A stretch of 64,000 nucleotides of DNA from Spirosoma foliorum (GCF_014117325.1 NZ_CP059732.1:3609001-3673000), one strand, 5' to 3'; counted from the stretch's first letter, positions 25,894 to 35,004 are shown. Notes: a model not told the origin generated them from the letters alone. A program made the numbers and translations.

Positions 25894-27090
25894 ATGACAA
25901 TCAACACGAAAAAAGCAATCCTGATTGGGTGTGGAATTTCTGGCCCTATGATGGCGCTGTTTCTCAAACAAATCGGAATTGAAGCCACTATTTATGAAGC
26001 TCAAACGCAGCATAGAGATGATGCTGGGGCTTTTTTAGGGCTTACGCCCAATGGCTTAAACATCCTGAAACAATTTATTCCGCTTAAATCTATTCTCACC
26101 GATTTTACACCCGGAAAAATGACATTCTTCAATGCGAAGAATAAGAACATTGGGGAAATCGATAATGTAAATCAAAAAGAATTATACGGTGCCGAAACGG
26201 TACAACTAAAACGAGGAGTGCTGAATAAAACAATTCGAGAAGTTGCCACAGCCAATGGAATTAACATAGAATTAGGTAAGAAACTGATATCAATTCAACA
26301 GAATGAACCATCAGCGACTGCTTTTTTCGAAGATGGCACAAGCGCCACTGCCGATTTTATCATCGGTTGCGATGGTATTCATTCAGCAACCCGCAAATCA
26401 ATATTCCCGAACGGACCAAAATTATCGTATACCGGTTTGCTCTCGACGGGCGGTTTTACGAAGCTGCCGAATGTAGAAGATTTATATGGCTCAATCCGAA
26501 TGACGTTTGGGGAGAAGGCGTTTTTCGCCTATGCGGTTTCTAATCTGGGCGACGTCTGGTGGTTCAATAATATCTCGCAGGAAAAAGAACCAGCAAAAAA
26601 TGAGCTAAGCAAGCTAGAGCTGGATCAACTCAAGAACACGTTACTGAACCTGCATAAACACGACCCAGCCCCCATTACCGACATTATTAAATCGGCCCAG
26701 AAAGTAGAAATTTATCCGATTTATGACATTCCGTTTTTAGAAAAATGGCACAAGGGCCGTGTTTGCCTGATTGGCGATTCGGCCCATGCCACAGCACCGC
26801 ATATCGGGCAGGGAGCATCACTAGCGCTGGAGGACACAATCGTTTTAGCCAAATGCATCCGGGATTTGCCCACCCTGGAGGAAGCATTTGCTAAATTCCA
26901 GACATTACGGCAACGTCGCGTACAAAAGATGGTTAAAGAGGCTCGAAAAGTTGGTGACAATAAAACCGTGCCCAATAAATTCCAGCAGTTTTTCAGGGAC
27001 TTACTATTGCCCTTCTTCGTCAAGATGGAAGCAAAAAAAATGGCCTGGGTCTACTCGTATAAAGTTGACTGGGAGGAGAAAGTAGTTTGA
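25894..27090 (+). CDS. FAD-dependent monooxygenase (class A flavoprotein)
   Basis: A 398-residue flavoprotein. The dinucleotide-binding AILIGCGISGPMMALFLKQI is at the N-terminus, the DG motif IIGCDGIHSATRKS near residue 165, and the FAD-ribityl motif CLIGDSAHATAPHIGQGASL near residue 290. These are the marks of p-hydroxybenzoate-hydroxylase-like enzymes, which hydroxylate small aromatic or polyketide substrates with NAD(P)H. TetX-type drug-inactivating enzymes share the layout, but nothing here points to a specific substrate. Confidence 0.88.
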   Translation: MTINTKKAILIGCGISGPMMALFLKQIGIEATIYEAQTQHRDDAGAFLGLTPNGLNILKQFIPLKSILTDFTPGKMTFFNAKNKNIGEIDNVNQKELYGAETVQLKRGVLNKTIREVATANGINIELGKKLISIQQNEPSATAFFEDGTSATADFIIGCDGIHSATRKSIFPNGPKLSYTGLLSTGGFTKLPNVEDLYGSIRMTFGEKAFFAYAVSNLGDVWWFNNISQEKEPAKNELSKLELDQLKNTLLNLHKHDPAPITDIIKSAQKVEIYPIYDIPFLEKWHKGRVCLIGDSAHATAPHIGQGASLALEDTIVLAKCIRDLPTLEEAFAKFQTLRQRRVQKMVKEARKVGDNKTVPNKFQQFFRDLLLPFFVKMEAKKMAWVYSYKVDWEEKVV

Positions 27091-27093
27091 TTT

Positions 27094-27187
27094 CTTTGTC
27101 ATTCCGACGATAGGAGGAATCTCAAGGTTTCCTTACTCTCAAATAAGGATAATTCAAGATTCCTCCTGGCGTCGGAATGACAAAAAA
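27094..27187. repeat. Family A palindrome
   Basis: Arms TTTGTCATTCCGACG...GGAGGAATCT near 27095-27125 and its complement near 27154-27185, imperfect at the inner end (GATAGG against CTGGC). It lies between the convergent monooxygenase and pentapeptide genes. Confidence 0.9.
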
Positions 27188-27192
27188 TAGGA

Positions 27193-27759
27193 TTAGCCCT
27201 TAATAACCAGATCATATTTGGTCAACAAACCGGGCAAATTTTGTAACGAGAACTTGGCTTTTTTCAGCTTATTTTCGTCTGGATTTAGTTCTAAATTATA
27301 GGAACTCGAAAAATCAACCTGGGCCAAATCATTCCCTTCAAATCTGGCAAATTCCAGATCGCAGCTTTTAAAGATGGTTCCAGTTAGTTCACAACGTATA
27401 AAGTGAGCTTCCCGGATTGAACAGTCGATAAACTTAGCTTTCTTCAGTTTACGATTCAGGAAAGCTGTGTTATCCAGCTGGCACTCCTGAAAATTGGCAT
27501 GAAATCCGAAAGCATTGCATTGCCCGAAATCAACATACGCCAGCTTGCAATTGAAAAAATTGACGTCGAAGAGTTTTACATTTCCCAACCCAACTCTCGT
27601 TAAATTGCATTCCTCGAAACGGCAATTAATAAAATTCGAGTTGGCAAACTCGATGCGGGACAAATCCAGTTTTTTGAATGTACAGTGTTCAAATTCATGA
27701 TTCGTCCATTGCTCCGGCAAGTCCTCGAGTTGAGTAAATACCTGTTTATAATACTCCAT
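27193..27759 (-). CDS. Pentapeptide-repeat protein, Qnr-like
   Basis: A 188-residue protein built of A(D/N)LxF-like pentapeptides, for example FKKLDLSRIEFANSNFINCR and FRFEECNLTRVGL-type units, forming a right-handed beta-helix. The break SSSYNLELNPDENKLKKAKF near residue 155 and the end GLLTKYDLVI resemble Qnr and McbG proteins, which mimic DNA and shield gyrase. A role in fluoroquinolone tolerance is only inference. No transporter or toxin gene lies beside it; thyA is upstream on the same strand. Confidence 0.85.
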   Translation of the reverse strand: MEYYKQVFTQLEDLPEQWTNHEFEHCTFKKLDLSRIEFANSNFINCRFEECNLTRVGLGNVKLFDVNFFNCKLAYVDFGQCNAFGFHANFQECQLDNTAFLNRKLKKAKFIDCSIREAHFIRCELTGTIFKSCDLEFARFEGNDLAQVDFSSSYNLELNPDENKLKKAKFSLQNLPGLLTKYDLVIKG

Positions 27760-27795
27760 TCTTATTTGTCAAAAACCGCTCAATTATGAACCTTC

Positions 27796-28590
27796 CTAAA
27801 CCGCCACAGGCGCTTTGATAGCCGGATAAGGATCGTAGTTTTCGAGCGTGAAATCTGCATAGGTAAAATCAAACACCGATTTTACATCCGGATTCAGACG
27901 CATGGTGGATAATGGGCGTGGTTCGCGGGCGAGCTGCGTTTCAACCTGCTCCAGGTGGTTCAGGTACAAGTGCGTATCTCCACCTGTCCAGATAAACTCG
28001 TGAGCAGTGTAGCCGCACTCCTGCGCAATCATCATGGTGAACAACGCGTAACTGGCAATATTGAAAGGCACGCCCAGAAATACGTCAGCGCTACGTTGGT
28101 AAAGCTGGCAGGATAGCTTCCCATCAGCCACGTAAAACTGCATAAGAAGATGGCAGGGAGGCAACGCCATGTTTGGCACATCGGCCGGATTCCAGGCCGA
28201 AATAATCATTCGACGCGAATCAGGTGAGTTTTTCAACTGCTTCAATACGTCCTGCAATTGATCGATCACTTGTCCATTGGGAGCTGCCCAGCTACGCCAT
28301 TGTTTGCCATAAACGGGACCTAAATCGCCGTTTTCGTCAGCCCACTCATCCCAGATCGACACGCCATTGTCTTTCAGGTATTTGATGTTTGTATCGCCTT
28401 TGATGAACCACAGTAATTCGTGAATAATGGACTTGGTGTGAACTTTCTTGGTGGTCAATAACGGGAAGCCGTCTTGCAGATTGAAACGCATCTGGTAGCC
28501 AAAAACGCTGATGGTTCCGGTGCCGGTGCGGTCTGTTTTGCGAGTGCCTTTCTGAAGAATATGGCGAAGCAGGTCGTGATATTGTTGCAT
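27796..28590 (-). CDS. thyA: Thymidylate synthase ThyA
   Basis: Makes dTMP from dUMP using methylene-tetrahydrofolate. From the ATG at 28590 the protein is 264 aa, the same length as E. coli ThyA. The nucleophile Cys is in [14 protein letters not shown], dUMP-binding residues in [20 protein letters not shown], and the start [16 protein letters not shown] is the conserved Arg-containing loop. The C-terminal APVAV closes the active site. No folA neighbour is present. Confidence 0.96.
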   Translation of the reverse strand: MQQYHDLLRHILQKGTRKTDRTGTGTISVFGYQMRFNLQDGFPLLTTKKVHTKSIIHELLWFIKGDTNIKYLKDNGVSIWDEWADENGDLGPVYGKQWRSWAAPNGQVIDQLQDVLKQLKNSPDSRRMIISAWNPADVPNMALPPCHLLMQFYVADGKLSCQLYQRSADVFLGVPFNIASYALFTMMIAQECGYTAHEFIWTGGDTHLYLNHLEQVETQLAREPRPLSTMRLNPDVKSVFDFTYADFTLENYDPYPAIKAPVAV

Positions 28591-28642
28591 GAACAAAAAT
28601 CGGAAGTCGAGCGTCGTCAGGCAAACTTTAGAGCAAATAAAT

Positions 28643-28672
28643 AACCCCGCCCTCTGTGAAAAGAGCGGGGTT
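28643..28672 (-). terminator. Terminator after the small cysteine-rich gene
   Basis: AACCCCGC and GCGGGGTT form an 8-bp GC-rich stem, followed on the minus strand by ATTTATTTG. It lies 30 bases past the stop of the small secreted protein and before thyA. Confidence 0.5.
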
Positions 28673-28701
28673 GGTCATGGAATTAAGTTTCAGTCAGCGA
28701 C

Positions 28702-28857
28702 TTACGCCTTGGCTTTTTTCATACAGCAGGCATGACTACCTTTTTCGCAGGATGCCGACTTGGCTTTTTTTACTTTCTTCTCTTTACTGACTTCGCCAGC
28801 AAATGAAACAGTAGTTAGGGTGGTCAGCAGGGCCAGACCAAGTAAGGCTTTTTTCAT
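28702..28857 (-). CDS. Small secreted cysteine-containing peptide (51 aa)
   Basis: A short gene with a clear signal peptide (MKKALLGLALLTTLTTVSFA) and a 31-residue mature part rich in Lys, with three cysteines in SCEKGSHACCMKKAKA. The CEKG..CC arrangement suggests metal or disulfide use. It has an ATG, a convincing signal and a terminator-like hairpin after it, which makes it a real gene despite its size. No family recognised; similar tiny secreted proteins occur in related genomes. Confidence 0.65.
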   Translation of the reverse strand: MKKALLGLALLTTLTTVSFAGEVSKEKKVKKAKSASCEKGSHACCMKKAKA

Positions 28858-28934
28858 GGTAAATGCTGTTATTAAGGTTCTTAACGCATTAACGCGTTCC
28901 GACGAAATTTATGCAAAAACCACGCCATTCGTTT

Positions 28935-29040
28935 TTAAACACAGAGTTAACGGAGGTTAACACGGAGAACACGGAAGAATTGTCATTAAAAGAAATATAT
29001 CTGTGCTCTCCGTGTTAACCTCCGTTAACTCTGTGTTTAA
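28935..29040. repeat. Palindrome with 34-bp perfect arms (family E)
   Basis: Arms at 28935-28968 and 29007-29040 begin TTAAACACAGAGTTAACGG and are exact complements, with a 38-base loop. The right arm supplies the OsmC stop codon at 29037-29039. Ends of this element recur at 63552-63715. Confidence 0.9.
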
Positions 29041-29498
29041 GCCTCAATTTCAAATGAATACGTTATCTCTGTCGAAGGGCGCAGTTGGGCAGTTGCTGAG
29101 CAGTATTTATCCATCGACAGGTCGATGGCCCGTTTTACTTTCTCAGGATTTAACTCACCTTTTAGCAAGTAAGTAATATGAATTTTCTTGAACGGAGCTG
29201 GAATGGCATCTTTTTCGCGTAACCCATCCACTTTCAGACGGAAGTCTTCGATGACCTGTTTCTGTTTTTTCAAAATCAGGATAACATCGATGGCTGAACA
29301 ACCAGCCAGACCCATCAACATCATTTCCATTGGTCGTGCTCCGGCATTATGACCACCAATATCCGTAGCGGCATCGATGTGTTGCGCCACACCCGATTTA
29401 CCTAAAGCTTCAAAATGAAAAGCGTCGTCGACACGAACGAGCTCAACTTGCATGGTAGTGTATTCCTGAATGGCATCAACTGGTTGTGAATCAATCAT
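29037..29498 (-). CDS. OsmC-family protein
   Basis: A 153-residue member of the OsmC/Ohr peroxiredoxin-like family, which reduces organic hydroperoxides with paired cysteines. The first Cys is in LMGLAGCSAIDVILILKKQK and the second in MDKYCSATAQL, both at family positions. An ATG at 29453 would trim 15 residues and may be the true start, since the domain begins there. The stop codon lies within a palindromic repeat. Confidence 0.88.
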   Translation of the reverse strand: MIDSQPVDAIQEYTTMQVELVRVDDAFHFEALGKSGVAQHIDAATDIGGHNAGARPMEMMLMGLAGCSAIDVILILKKQKQVIEDFRLKVDGLREKDAIPAPFKKIHITYLLKGELNPEKVKRAIDLSMDKYCSATAQLRPSTEITYSFEIEA

Positions 29499-29559
29499 TG
29501 TCTTTTTTGCGTTTATCAGGTGAAGTGTTTATTTTCACCATCTCAAAGTAAATAAAATC

Positions 29560-29913
29560 ATGTCCGAAAAATTCACCGACGACCTCTTCGACCTCAAAAA
29601 CGACCGGCGGTTAAGCGTGTATCTCTACCGGGCTGGCTTTGGAGCCTGGTTGCTCTACATCGTATCGGGTGCGCAGTTTATGCAATCGGTGCGCATTTAT
29701 CGAACAGATTTTGGGGTGTTCTCGTTCTTTCTGATGGTGATGGGTTTATCGGCTTCCATGATTTACGATTACTATCATCACCCTGCCGAGTTCGCCCAAA
29801 AGAAGAAATGGCTGGCATTCAGCTATTTGGTTTTAGCAGGCCTGGTTTACTTCTTTATTCTTCACAACGAGCCAATCACTTTAGAGCACCTTTTGGGGCA
29901 GGGGTTATTCTAA
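29560..29913 (+). CDS. Small membrane protein of unknown function
   Basis: A 117-residue protein with three hydrophobic segments: AGFGAWLLYIVSGAQFM, FSFFLMVMGLSASMIYDY and WLAFSYLVLAGLVYFFIL, and an acidic cytoplasmic N-terminus. No motif recognised. It is divergent from OsmC with 61 bases between starts. Confidence 0.65.
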   Translation: MSEKFTDDLFDLKNDRRLSVYLYRAGFGAWLLYIVSGAQFMQSVRIYRTDFGVFSFFLMVMGLSASMIYDYYHHPAEFAQKKKWLAFSYLVLAGLVYFFILHNEPITLEHLLGQGLF

Positions 29914-29916
29914 ATA

Positions 29917-29986
29917 AATGGATAATGAGCAATGAATAATTGACAATGATTTATTGCCCGTCATTATTCATTGCTCATTATCCATT
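29917..29986. repeat. Palindrome of ATGGATAATGAGCAATGAAT type (family C)
   Basis: Arms at 29917-29940 and 29963-29986 are exact 24-bp complements. The words match the looser repeat at 10200-10305. A one-armed trace (CATTGTTCATTATTCATT) lies at 1995-2012 before moeA. Confidence 0.85.
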
Positions 29987-29992
29987 ATTACA

Positions 29993-30123
29993 CTAGTCAG
30001 CCACTTTCGCAATCACACGCTGATAACGAGTCAGTTGTGGTGTTCCTGAATCGGTTACTTCAAGAATCAGGTGGATTGTTTTTCCGGCGATAGCATCCTG
30101 GGGGCTGAACTACCCAGCACTCA
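29993..30123 (-). pseudogene. C-terminal remnant of an Sde182-like (DUF1593) gene
   Basis: The minus strand read from about 30120 to the TAG at 29993 gives PQDAIAGKTIHLILEVTDSG then [16 protein letters not shown]. This matches the last 35 residues of the Sde182-like proteins at 36075 and 40522 (for example [20 protein letters not shown]). Only this tail remains, directly after the kinase stop. It shows that a third copy once ended the operon. Confidence 0.75.
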
Positions 30124-30124
30124 C

Positions 30125-31606
30125 TTAGTTGATCACCGCTTGCCAACCGGCATAATCGATAGCTACTTTTTCCTGCCCTGCACCGGGATTAACCTCTTCT
30201 TTAGTCAAATTAATGGAGCTTAAATAAGCCAGATCTTTATAAATACCCGCTTTCAGACCAGCCAAATAAGCAGCACCTTGCGCAGACACATCCGGCATAC
30301 CTTTATTAACGACCGATTTACCCAGCAAGTCGGCTAAGAACTGAAGCACAAACTTATTGGCACTGATACCGCCGTTCACCATGAGTTCTTCCAGCGAAAT
30401 GCCGGTATCCTGCTCCATCGCCACAATAACATCCTTAATCTGGTACGGAATGGACTCTAACGCTGCCCGGACGATGTGATTTTTAGTCGATCCGAACGTC
30501 AACCCTGAAATAGATGCTTTACGAGACATTTGCCAGTGCGGAGCGCCTAAGCCGCTGAATGCCGGGATAATATAAACGCCACCATTATCGGTCACCGCCG
30601 TTGCCATCGTTTCCGTTTCGCGACTTTCGGCGAACAATTCCAGCGTGTTTTTCAACCATTCGATAGTCGCTCCACAAGTGACAATGACGCCTTCTAACGC
30701 ATAATCGACGCGCTCTTCGGTACTCCAGCAAATGGTAGTCACCATACCGTGGTTCGAGGTCGTTACGGCTTCACCGATGTTCATGATAATCGAACACCCT
30801 GTACCTAACGTCGCTTTGGCGGTACCCGGCGAGAAACAACCTTCGCCAAACGCAGCCGCATGGGAGTCGCCAATGAGGCTGGTGATTGGGATACTATGGT
30901 CGAATAAACCATTGAAATTCGATTCACCAAAGTATGCCGAAGATGGTTTCGGTTCTGGCAGATTCAGCTTCGACAAACCAAACGTAGCTAGCAATTCCTG
31001 ATCCCAGCTTAGTGTTTTCAGGTTAAAAAACAGGGTCCGGGATGCGTTGGTATAATCGGTCAGGTAGCACTTACCGTTGGTTAGTTTATAAAGCAGCCAG
31101 GTATCTACGGTTCCAAAATACGCTTTCCCAGCATCGATAGCCTGCCGAACTTTCTCATCGTTTTCGTTGAGCCAGATCAGTTTGCTTCCTGAAAAATAAG
31201 GATCAATGAACAGCCCGGTTTTCGCCTGAATCGTCTCTTCCAATCCTTCGGCTTTTAGTCGCTCGCAAACGCCAATAGATCGTTTACACTGCCAGACAAC
31301 CGCATTATGCAACGGCTCGCCCGACTCGTCCCAAACGATAAATGTCTCGCGCTGATTCGAAATCCCACAGGCATTAATCGCCTTTAGATCACCGCCTTCA
31401 GCGGCAAATGTGCCAATGCACTTGCCGACAGACGTGAGCACATTTCGAAAAATTTCGTCTGGAACTTGTTCAACGTAGCCATCGCCGAAGTAATTGGTTT
31501 TCAGTGGTTCCGAAGCACGCGCAACAACACGCCCTTCGGCATCAAACAGAAGCGTTTTGGTGCTGCTAGTGCCCTGGTCGATGGCAAGAATGTAGGAATT
31601 GGTCAT
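30125..31606 (-). CDS. FGGY-family carbohydrate kinase
   Basis: About 493 residues from the ATG at 31606 (a longer frame would begin before the repeat). The phosphate-1 motif is YILAIDQGTSSTKTLLFDAE; ISNQRETFIVWDESGEPLHN and WQCKRS resemble glycerol kinases; the ATP domain has LGTGCSIIMNIGE and MVNGGISANKFVLQFLADLL. FGGY kinases phosphorylate ketoses or polyols. Placed after a sugar importer and in one operon with a split transketolase, it probably phosphorylates a ketopentose or branched ketose rather than glycerol. Confidence 0.85.
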   Translation of the reverse strand: MTNSYILAIDQGTSSTKTLLFDAEGRVVARASEPLKTNYFGDGYVEQVPDEIFRNVLTSVGKCIGTFAAEGGDLKAINACGISNQRETFIVWDESGEPLHNAVVWQCKRSIGVCERLKAEGLEETIQAKTGLFIDPYFSGSKLIWLNENDEKVRQAIDAGKAYFGTVDTWLLYKLTNGKCYLTDYTNASRTLFFNLKTLSWDQELLATFGLSKLNLPEPKPSSAYFGESNFNGLFDHSIPITSLIGDSHAAAFGEGCFSPGTAKATLGTGCSIIMNIGEAVTTSNHGMVTTICWSTEERVDYALEGVIVTCGATIEWLKNTLELFAESRETETMATAVTDNGGVYIIPAFSGLGAPHWQMSRKASISGLTFGSTKNHIVRAALESIPYQIKDVIVAMEQDTGISLEELMVNGGISANKFVLQFLADLLGKSVVNKGMPDVSAQGAAYLAGLKAGIYKDLAYLSSINLTKEEVNPGAGQEKVAIDYAGWQAVIN

Positions 31607-31620
31607 TTTTTTAATGTCAA

Positions 31621-31704
31621 TTTTTGTCATTCCGACGCCAGGAGGAATCTCAAGTTTCCTATTGATAAAGCTTGAGATTCCTCCTGGCGTCGGAATGACA
31701 AAAA
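31621..31704. repeat. Family A palindrome, 34-bp perfect arms
   Basis: Arms at 31621-31654 and 31671-31704 are exact complements (TTTTTGTCATTCCGACGCC...CTCAAG) with a 16-base loop. It sits inside the sugar operon between permease and kinase genes. Confidence 0.95.
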
Positions 31705-31708
31705 ACTG

Positions 31709-32689
31709 CTATTCACTCTTCGAATTTGATTTATCAATAATTACCGCCAACAGGATCACGAACCCTTTCACGACCTGCTGCCAGAACGGCGATACGTTGA
31801 GGAGGACCAACCCGTTGTTCAATACACCGATGATAATAGCCCCCTGCACAGTTCCCAAAATACTCCCCCGCCCACCTGACAATGACGTTCCGCCGATCAC
31901 TACAGCCGCAATGGAATCTAACTCATAACTGGTTCCCGCATTCGGCTGAGCTGAGTCTAATCGGGAAGTAACGAGTAGACCGCCAACAGCCGCAAGAGCC
32001 CCTGCGATAGTATAGACGGCTATTTTGATTTTATTGATATTCACTCCCGACAGGCGAGCCGCACTTTCGCTGCCGCCAATGGCGTATATGTAACGCCCCA
32101 GTCGGGTTTTATTGGTAATCAAGACGGCAACGACTACGATAATGGCCGATAACCAAACGGGTAACGGAATCCCTAAAAACCAGCCTGTTCCCAGAAAAGT
32201 GAACGAATCACCGAGGCCAGTGATTGGAAAGCCTTCTGTCCAGAGCATCGTCAATCCACGGGCGATGGTCAGCATGGCCAGTGTCGCTACGAAGGGTGGC
32301 AGTTTGAATCGCGTAATAGCCCAGCCGTTGAACCAGCCCAACCCAGAACCCGTAATCAACCCGGCCAATGTGGCACCTAACAACGTAAAGCCGATATACA
32401 GATTCTGTGATGGAAGTTGAATGCCATTGCGCAATAAGCCCGCTGTGATAGCCCCCGAAAGCGCCAGTACCGAACCGACGGATAAGTCGATACCCGCCGT
32501 GAGTACCACGAGCGTCATGCCCGTAGAAATGCAGACGTTGACCGAAATCTGCCGTAGTACATTCCAGAAGTTGGCAACCGTCAGAAATTTATCGGACATC
32601 AGGCTGATTCCCAGGCACAGAATGAACAGAGCAATCAGGGATTGAAAGCGCGTTAGAAAAGGACGATAGGAAGTTAAGGTGGCTTGCAT
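31709..32689 (-). CDS. Ribose-type ABC transporter permease
   Basis: A 326-residue RbsC-like permease with 8-10 membrane helices. Family marks are TGMTLVVLTAGIDLSVGSVL, PPFVATLAMLTIARGLTMLW, YAIGGSESAARLSGVNINKI and VIGGTSLSGGRGSILGTVQG. It forms the channel for a periplasmic-binding-protein sugar importer with the ATPase (32770) and binding protein (35005). It is separated from the ATPase by a palindrome. Confidence 0.93.
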   Translation of the reverse strand: MQATLTSYRPFLTRFQSLIALFILCLGISLMSDKFLTVANFWNVLRQISVNVCISTGMTLVVLTAGIDLSVGSVLALSGAITAGLLRNGIQLPSQNLYIGFTLLGATLAGLITGSGLGWFNGWAITRFKLPPFVATLAMLTIARGLTMLWTEGFPITGLGDSFTFLGTGWFLGIPLPVWLSAIIVVVAVLITNKTRLGRYIYAIGGSESAARLSGVNINKIKIAVYTIAGALAAVGGLLVTSRLDSAQPNAGTSYELDSIAAVVIGGTSLSGGRGSILGTVQGAIIIGVLNNGLVLLNVSPFWQQVVKGFVILLAVIIDKSNSKSE

Positions 32690-32704
32690 ATATGTAAAGA
32701 ATGT

Positions 32705-32790
32705 AATGAGCGAAAGAGTGAATGAGTGAAAGAGCGTAAAAAACTTGCATCAGCTTTGCGCTCATTCACTCATTCACTCTTTCGCTCATT
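32705..32790. repeat. Palindrome of GAGCGAAAGAGTGAATGAGT type (family F)
   Basis: Arms at 32705-32735 and 32760-32790 pair with one mismatch in 31. The arms are themselves tandem GAGTGAAT/GAGTGAAA words. The right arm encodes the last residues and the stop of the ATPase gene at 32770. Confidence 0.9.
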
Positions 32791-34291
32791 TGATATTGAA
32801 ATAGCGGCTTTGAGTATCAAATCTTCCGATGCGTCCGCAATGGCCATTTCAGCCGTTAGGGTGCCTTCGCACAGGACAAGGATACGATCCGAAATAGCCA
32901 GAATTTCAGGCAGTTCGGAGGATACGACGATAATACCCATACCCTCATCAGCCAGTTGCAGAATGAGTTTATAGATTTCGTTCTTGGCGTTCACATCAAT
33001 GCCCCTCGTGGGCTCATCGAGCATCAACAGTTTTGGGTTTGTGGCCAGCCATTTCGACAGCACGATTTTCTGCTGATTCCCTCCGCTCAGATTTTTAGCG
33101 ACTTGCTTCTCCGAAGGCGTTTTGATCCGCAAATCGGCAATGTATTTTTTGGCTAACGAAGTTTCTTTTTTTCTGACTCAGGAAACCCGTTTGTTCAATG
33201 CTCTCCAGAGCCGTCAGACTTATATTGGTTTGCACATCCATCCCCAGCACTAACCCATCTTTTTTACGATCTTCCGGCACCAATGCCAGTCCCGATTTGA
33301 TTGCGTCAATCGGAGCCTTAAATTTAACCGGCTGACTATCAATAGTAATTACGCCACTAGTACGCTTTGCATGAAGGCCAAACAGGGTTTCTAAAAGTTC
33401 GGTGCGACCCGCTCCCATGAGCCCAAAAATGCCAACCACCTCGCCCCTACCGACCGTGAACGAAATGTCTTTTAGCTGATTCTCTTGTGTGCGAATCGGG
33501 TGCTTAAGACACAGGTTTTCGACCGAAAGAAGTGGTTGGTGTACCCGTTCCGTCGATTGTCGTCGGATGCTCTTCACATCCCGACCCACCATTTTTCGGA
33601 TGAGTGTATCATGATCAATTCCCTGCATACTGCCCGATTCGATTGACTTTCCATCACGCAAAACGGTATAGCGGTCGGCAATCGTGAACAGCTCATCTAG
33701 CTTATGCGAGATGTAAACAATGGCTTTGTTCTCGCGTCGGAGGTCGTTGATGATCGTGAACAGAACGGCGACCTCGCTCTCTGTAATGGCCGACGTCGGC
33801 TCGTCCATAATAATCACTTCCGACTCAACCAACAGGGCTTTAGCAATCTCAACTACCTGTTGTTGACCCACTTTCAATTCTGCGACTAATGTATCGGGGT
33901 CAATATCTAGCCGGAGTTTTTCGAGGAGTTCACGGGTTCGGAGTCGCATGGCTTTCTGATCGAGGGTGCCCCAGCGCGTCGTGATTTCTCGCCCAAGAAA
34001 GATGTTTTCTGTGATGCTCAGATACGGAATCAGATTTAGCTCCTGGTGGATAATCGCAATGCCACAAGCCTGTGCATCACGAATCGAATTGAAGCGGACT
34101 GGCTCCCCATTGAACCGAATCTGCCCTTCATAGTCTGGATAAACACCCGACAGGATTTTCATTAGCGTCGACTTCCCCGCTCCATTTTCGCCAATCACAG
34201 CAGTTACCTGACCCGCCAAAAATTCAAGGCAGACCTGGTCCAGGGCAGTTACTCCCGCAAATCGTTTGGTGATATTTTCTGCTACTAACAT
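32770..34291 (-). pseudogene. Ribose-type ABC transporter ATPase, frameshifted in an A7 tract
   Basis: Two overlapping frames together make one RbsA-like ATPase of about 500 residues with two nucleotide-binding domains. The upstream frame (ATG 34291) has the first complete domain (IGENGAGKSTLMKILSGVYP, VIIMDEPTSAITESEV) and the second Walker A region (GLMGAGRTELLETLF). The downstream frame has the second signature [20 protein letters not shown] and Walker [14 protein letters not shown]. The break is in seven A on the coding strand (33166-33172); six A gives [20 protein letters not shown] and full continuity. One extra base: sequencing error, recent inactivation or a slippage switch. Confidence 0.87.
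33166..33172 (-). repeat. A7 homopolymer at the ABC ATPase frameshift
   Basis: Seven T on the plus strand, A on the coding strand. Removing one A restores a continuous second nucleotide-binding domain. Confidence 0.85.
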
Positions 34292-34316
34292 AGGGCGCGG
34301 GGTCAATAGAACGCTG

Positions 34317-34373
34317 ATTATTATGATTAAGTAAGATCTTTTTGATCATATAAATCATGACAATCTGCGGTCT
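34317..34373. repeat. Degenerate ATGAT-word inverted repeat (family I)
   Basis: The gap before the ATPase gene contains ATTATTATGATTAAG on one side and CATGACAATCTGCGG on the other, loosely inverted. It resembles the elements at 37525 and 51211. Confidence 0.5.
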
Positions 34374-34998
34374 ATAATTTTATCGGAATTACCTCTACAT
34401 TATCCAGATGCAAATGCTCTTTATTCAGTTCGATAGCTCCGACAAACTTCACCGTATTTCCTACCTTCGCACTAGCTCGAAAAGGGGGCACAACTTTCTT
34501 ACGAATAATCGCATTGAGTTCAGCCGATACATTATTGAGGTCCATCGTATTGTCGAACTCGATAATCTTGATCAGGCCCGACGCATCCCGCACGGCATTA
34601 CCAAAAATGTATTCCGTTGCCAGCTTTACAGATTCGCCGGAGGGCAGCGAAATCGTCACGTCATTATCGTTAATGGCCGTTAGTTTACCTTCGCCCTTGA
34701 CCAGAAAGTAGCGGATGTTGCCGATGCCCAATGCGTGAGAATAGGTATCGACCGCTTTCTCCCTGTCGGTTTTCAATGATGAAAGTAGCATCGATAAATC
34801 GGTTGCGGAGGTTGCGCTGGCTGGTAATAACTTCGTAGTCCAGAATGTCTGCGCATAGGCGGTCGCATTGAACTTCTCGCCAGCACTGGAGCCTGAATTA
34901 GCGTTTACCTCATCCAGCTTTTTGAAATAGACTGAGTTGTAGGCGACAACCGCCAAGAGAACCAGAAGAATCGAGTAGTTGAGTGCGTTTTTCGGCAT
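34372..34998 (-). CDS. DUF2291 protein of sugar ABC transporter locus
   Basis: A 208-residue protein with one N-terminal hydrophobic segment (YSILLVLLAVVAYNSVYF) and a periplasmic domain containing SHALGIGNIRYFLVKGEG and NVSAELNAIIRKKVVPPFRA. DUF2291 genes occur in ribose-type ABC importer operons, but their role is not established; an accessory to the binding protein is likely. It ends 65 bases before the ATPase start and begins 6 bases after the binding-protein stop. Confidence 0.85.
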   Translation of the reverse strand: MPKNALNYSILLVLLAVVAYNSVYFKKLDEVNANSGSSAGEKFNATAYAQTFWTTKLLPASATSATDLSMLLSSLKTDREKAVDTYSHALGIGNIRYFLVKGEGKLTAINDNDVTISLPSGESVKLATEYIFGNAVRDASGLIKIIEFDNTMDLNNVSAELNAIIRKKVVPPFRASAKVGNTVKFVGAIELNKEHLHLDNVEVIPIKL

Positions 34999-35004
34999 GA
35001 TTCG

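Noticed and set aside
25894..27090. Tetracycline-inactivating TetX enzyme
   Set aside because: Only general class A flavoprotein motifs match; TetX-specific substrate residues cannot be recognised and similarity appears distant.
32770..33132. Separate small ATPase protein beginning [10 protein letters not shown]
   Set aside because: It is the second half of the frameshifted ATPase; no independent start signal is evident and it lacks a Walker A motif.
33095..33172. Programmed frameshift in the ABC ATPase at the A-rich tract
   Set aside because: Restoring the frame needs a +1 shift, whereas the A-A-A-A-A-A-A-G slippery class gives -1; known RbsA proteins need no frameshift. An extra base is simpler.
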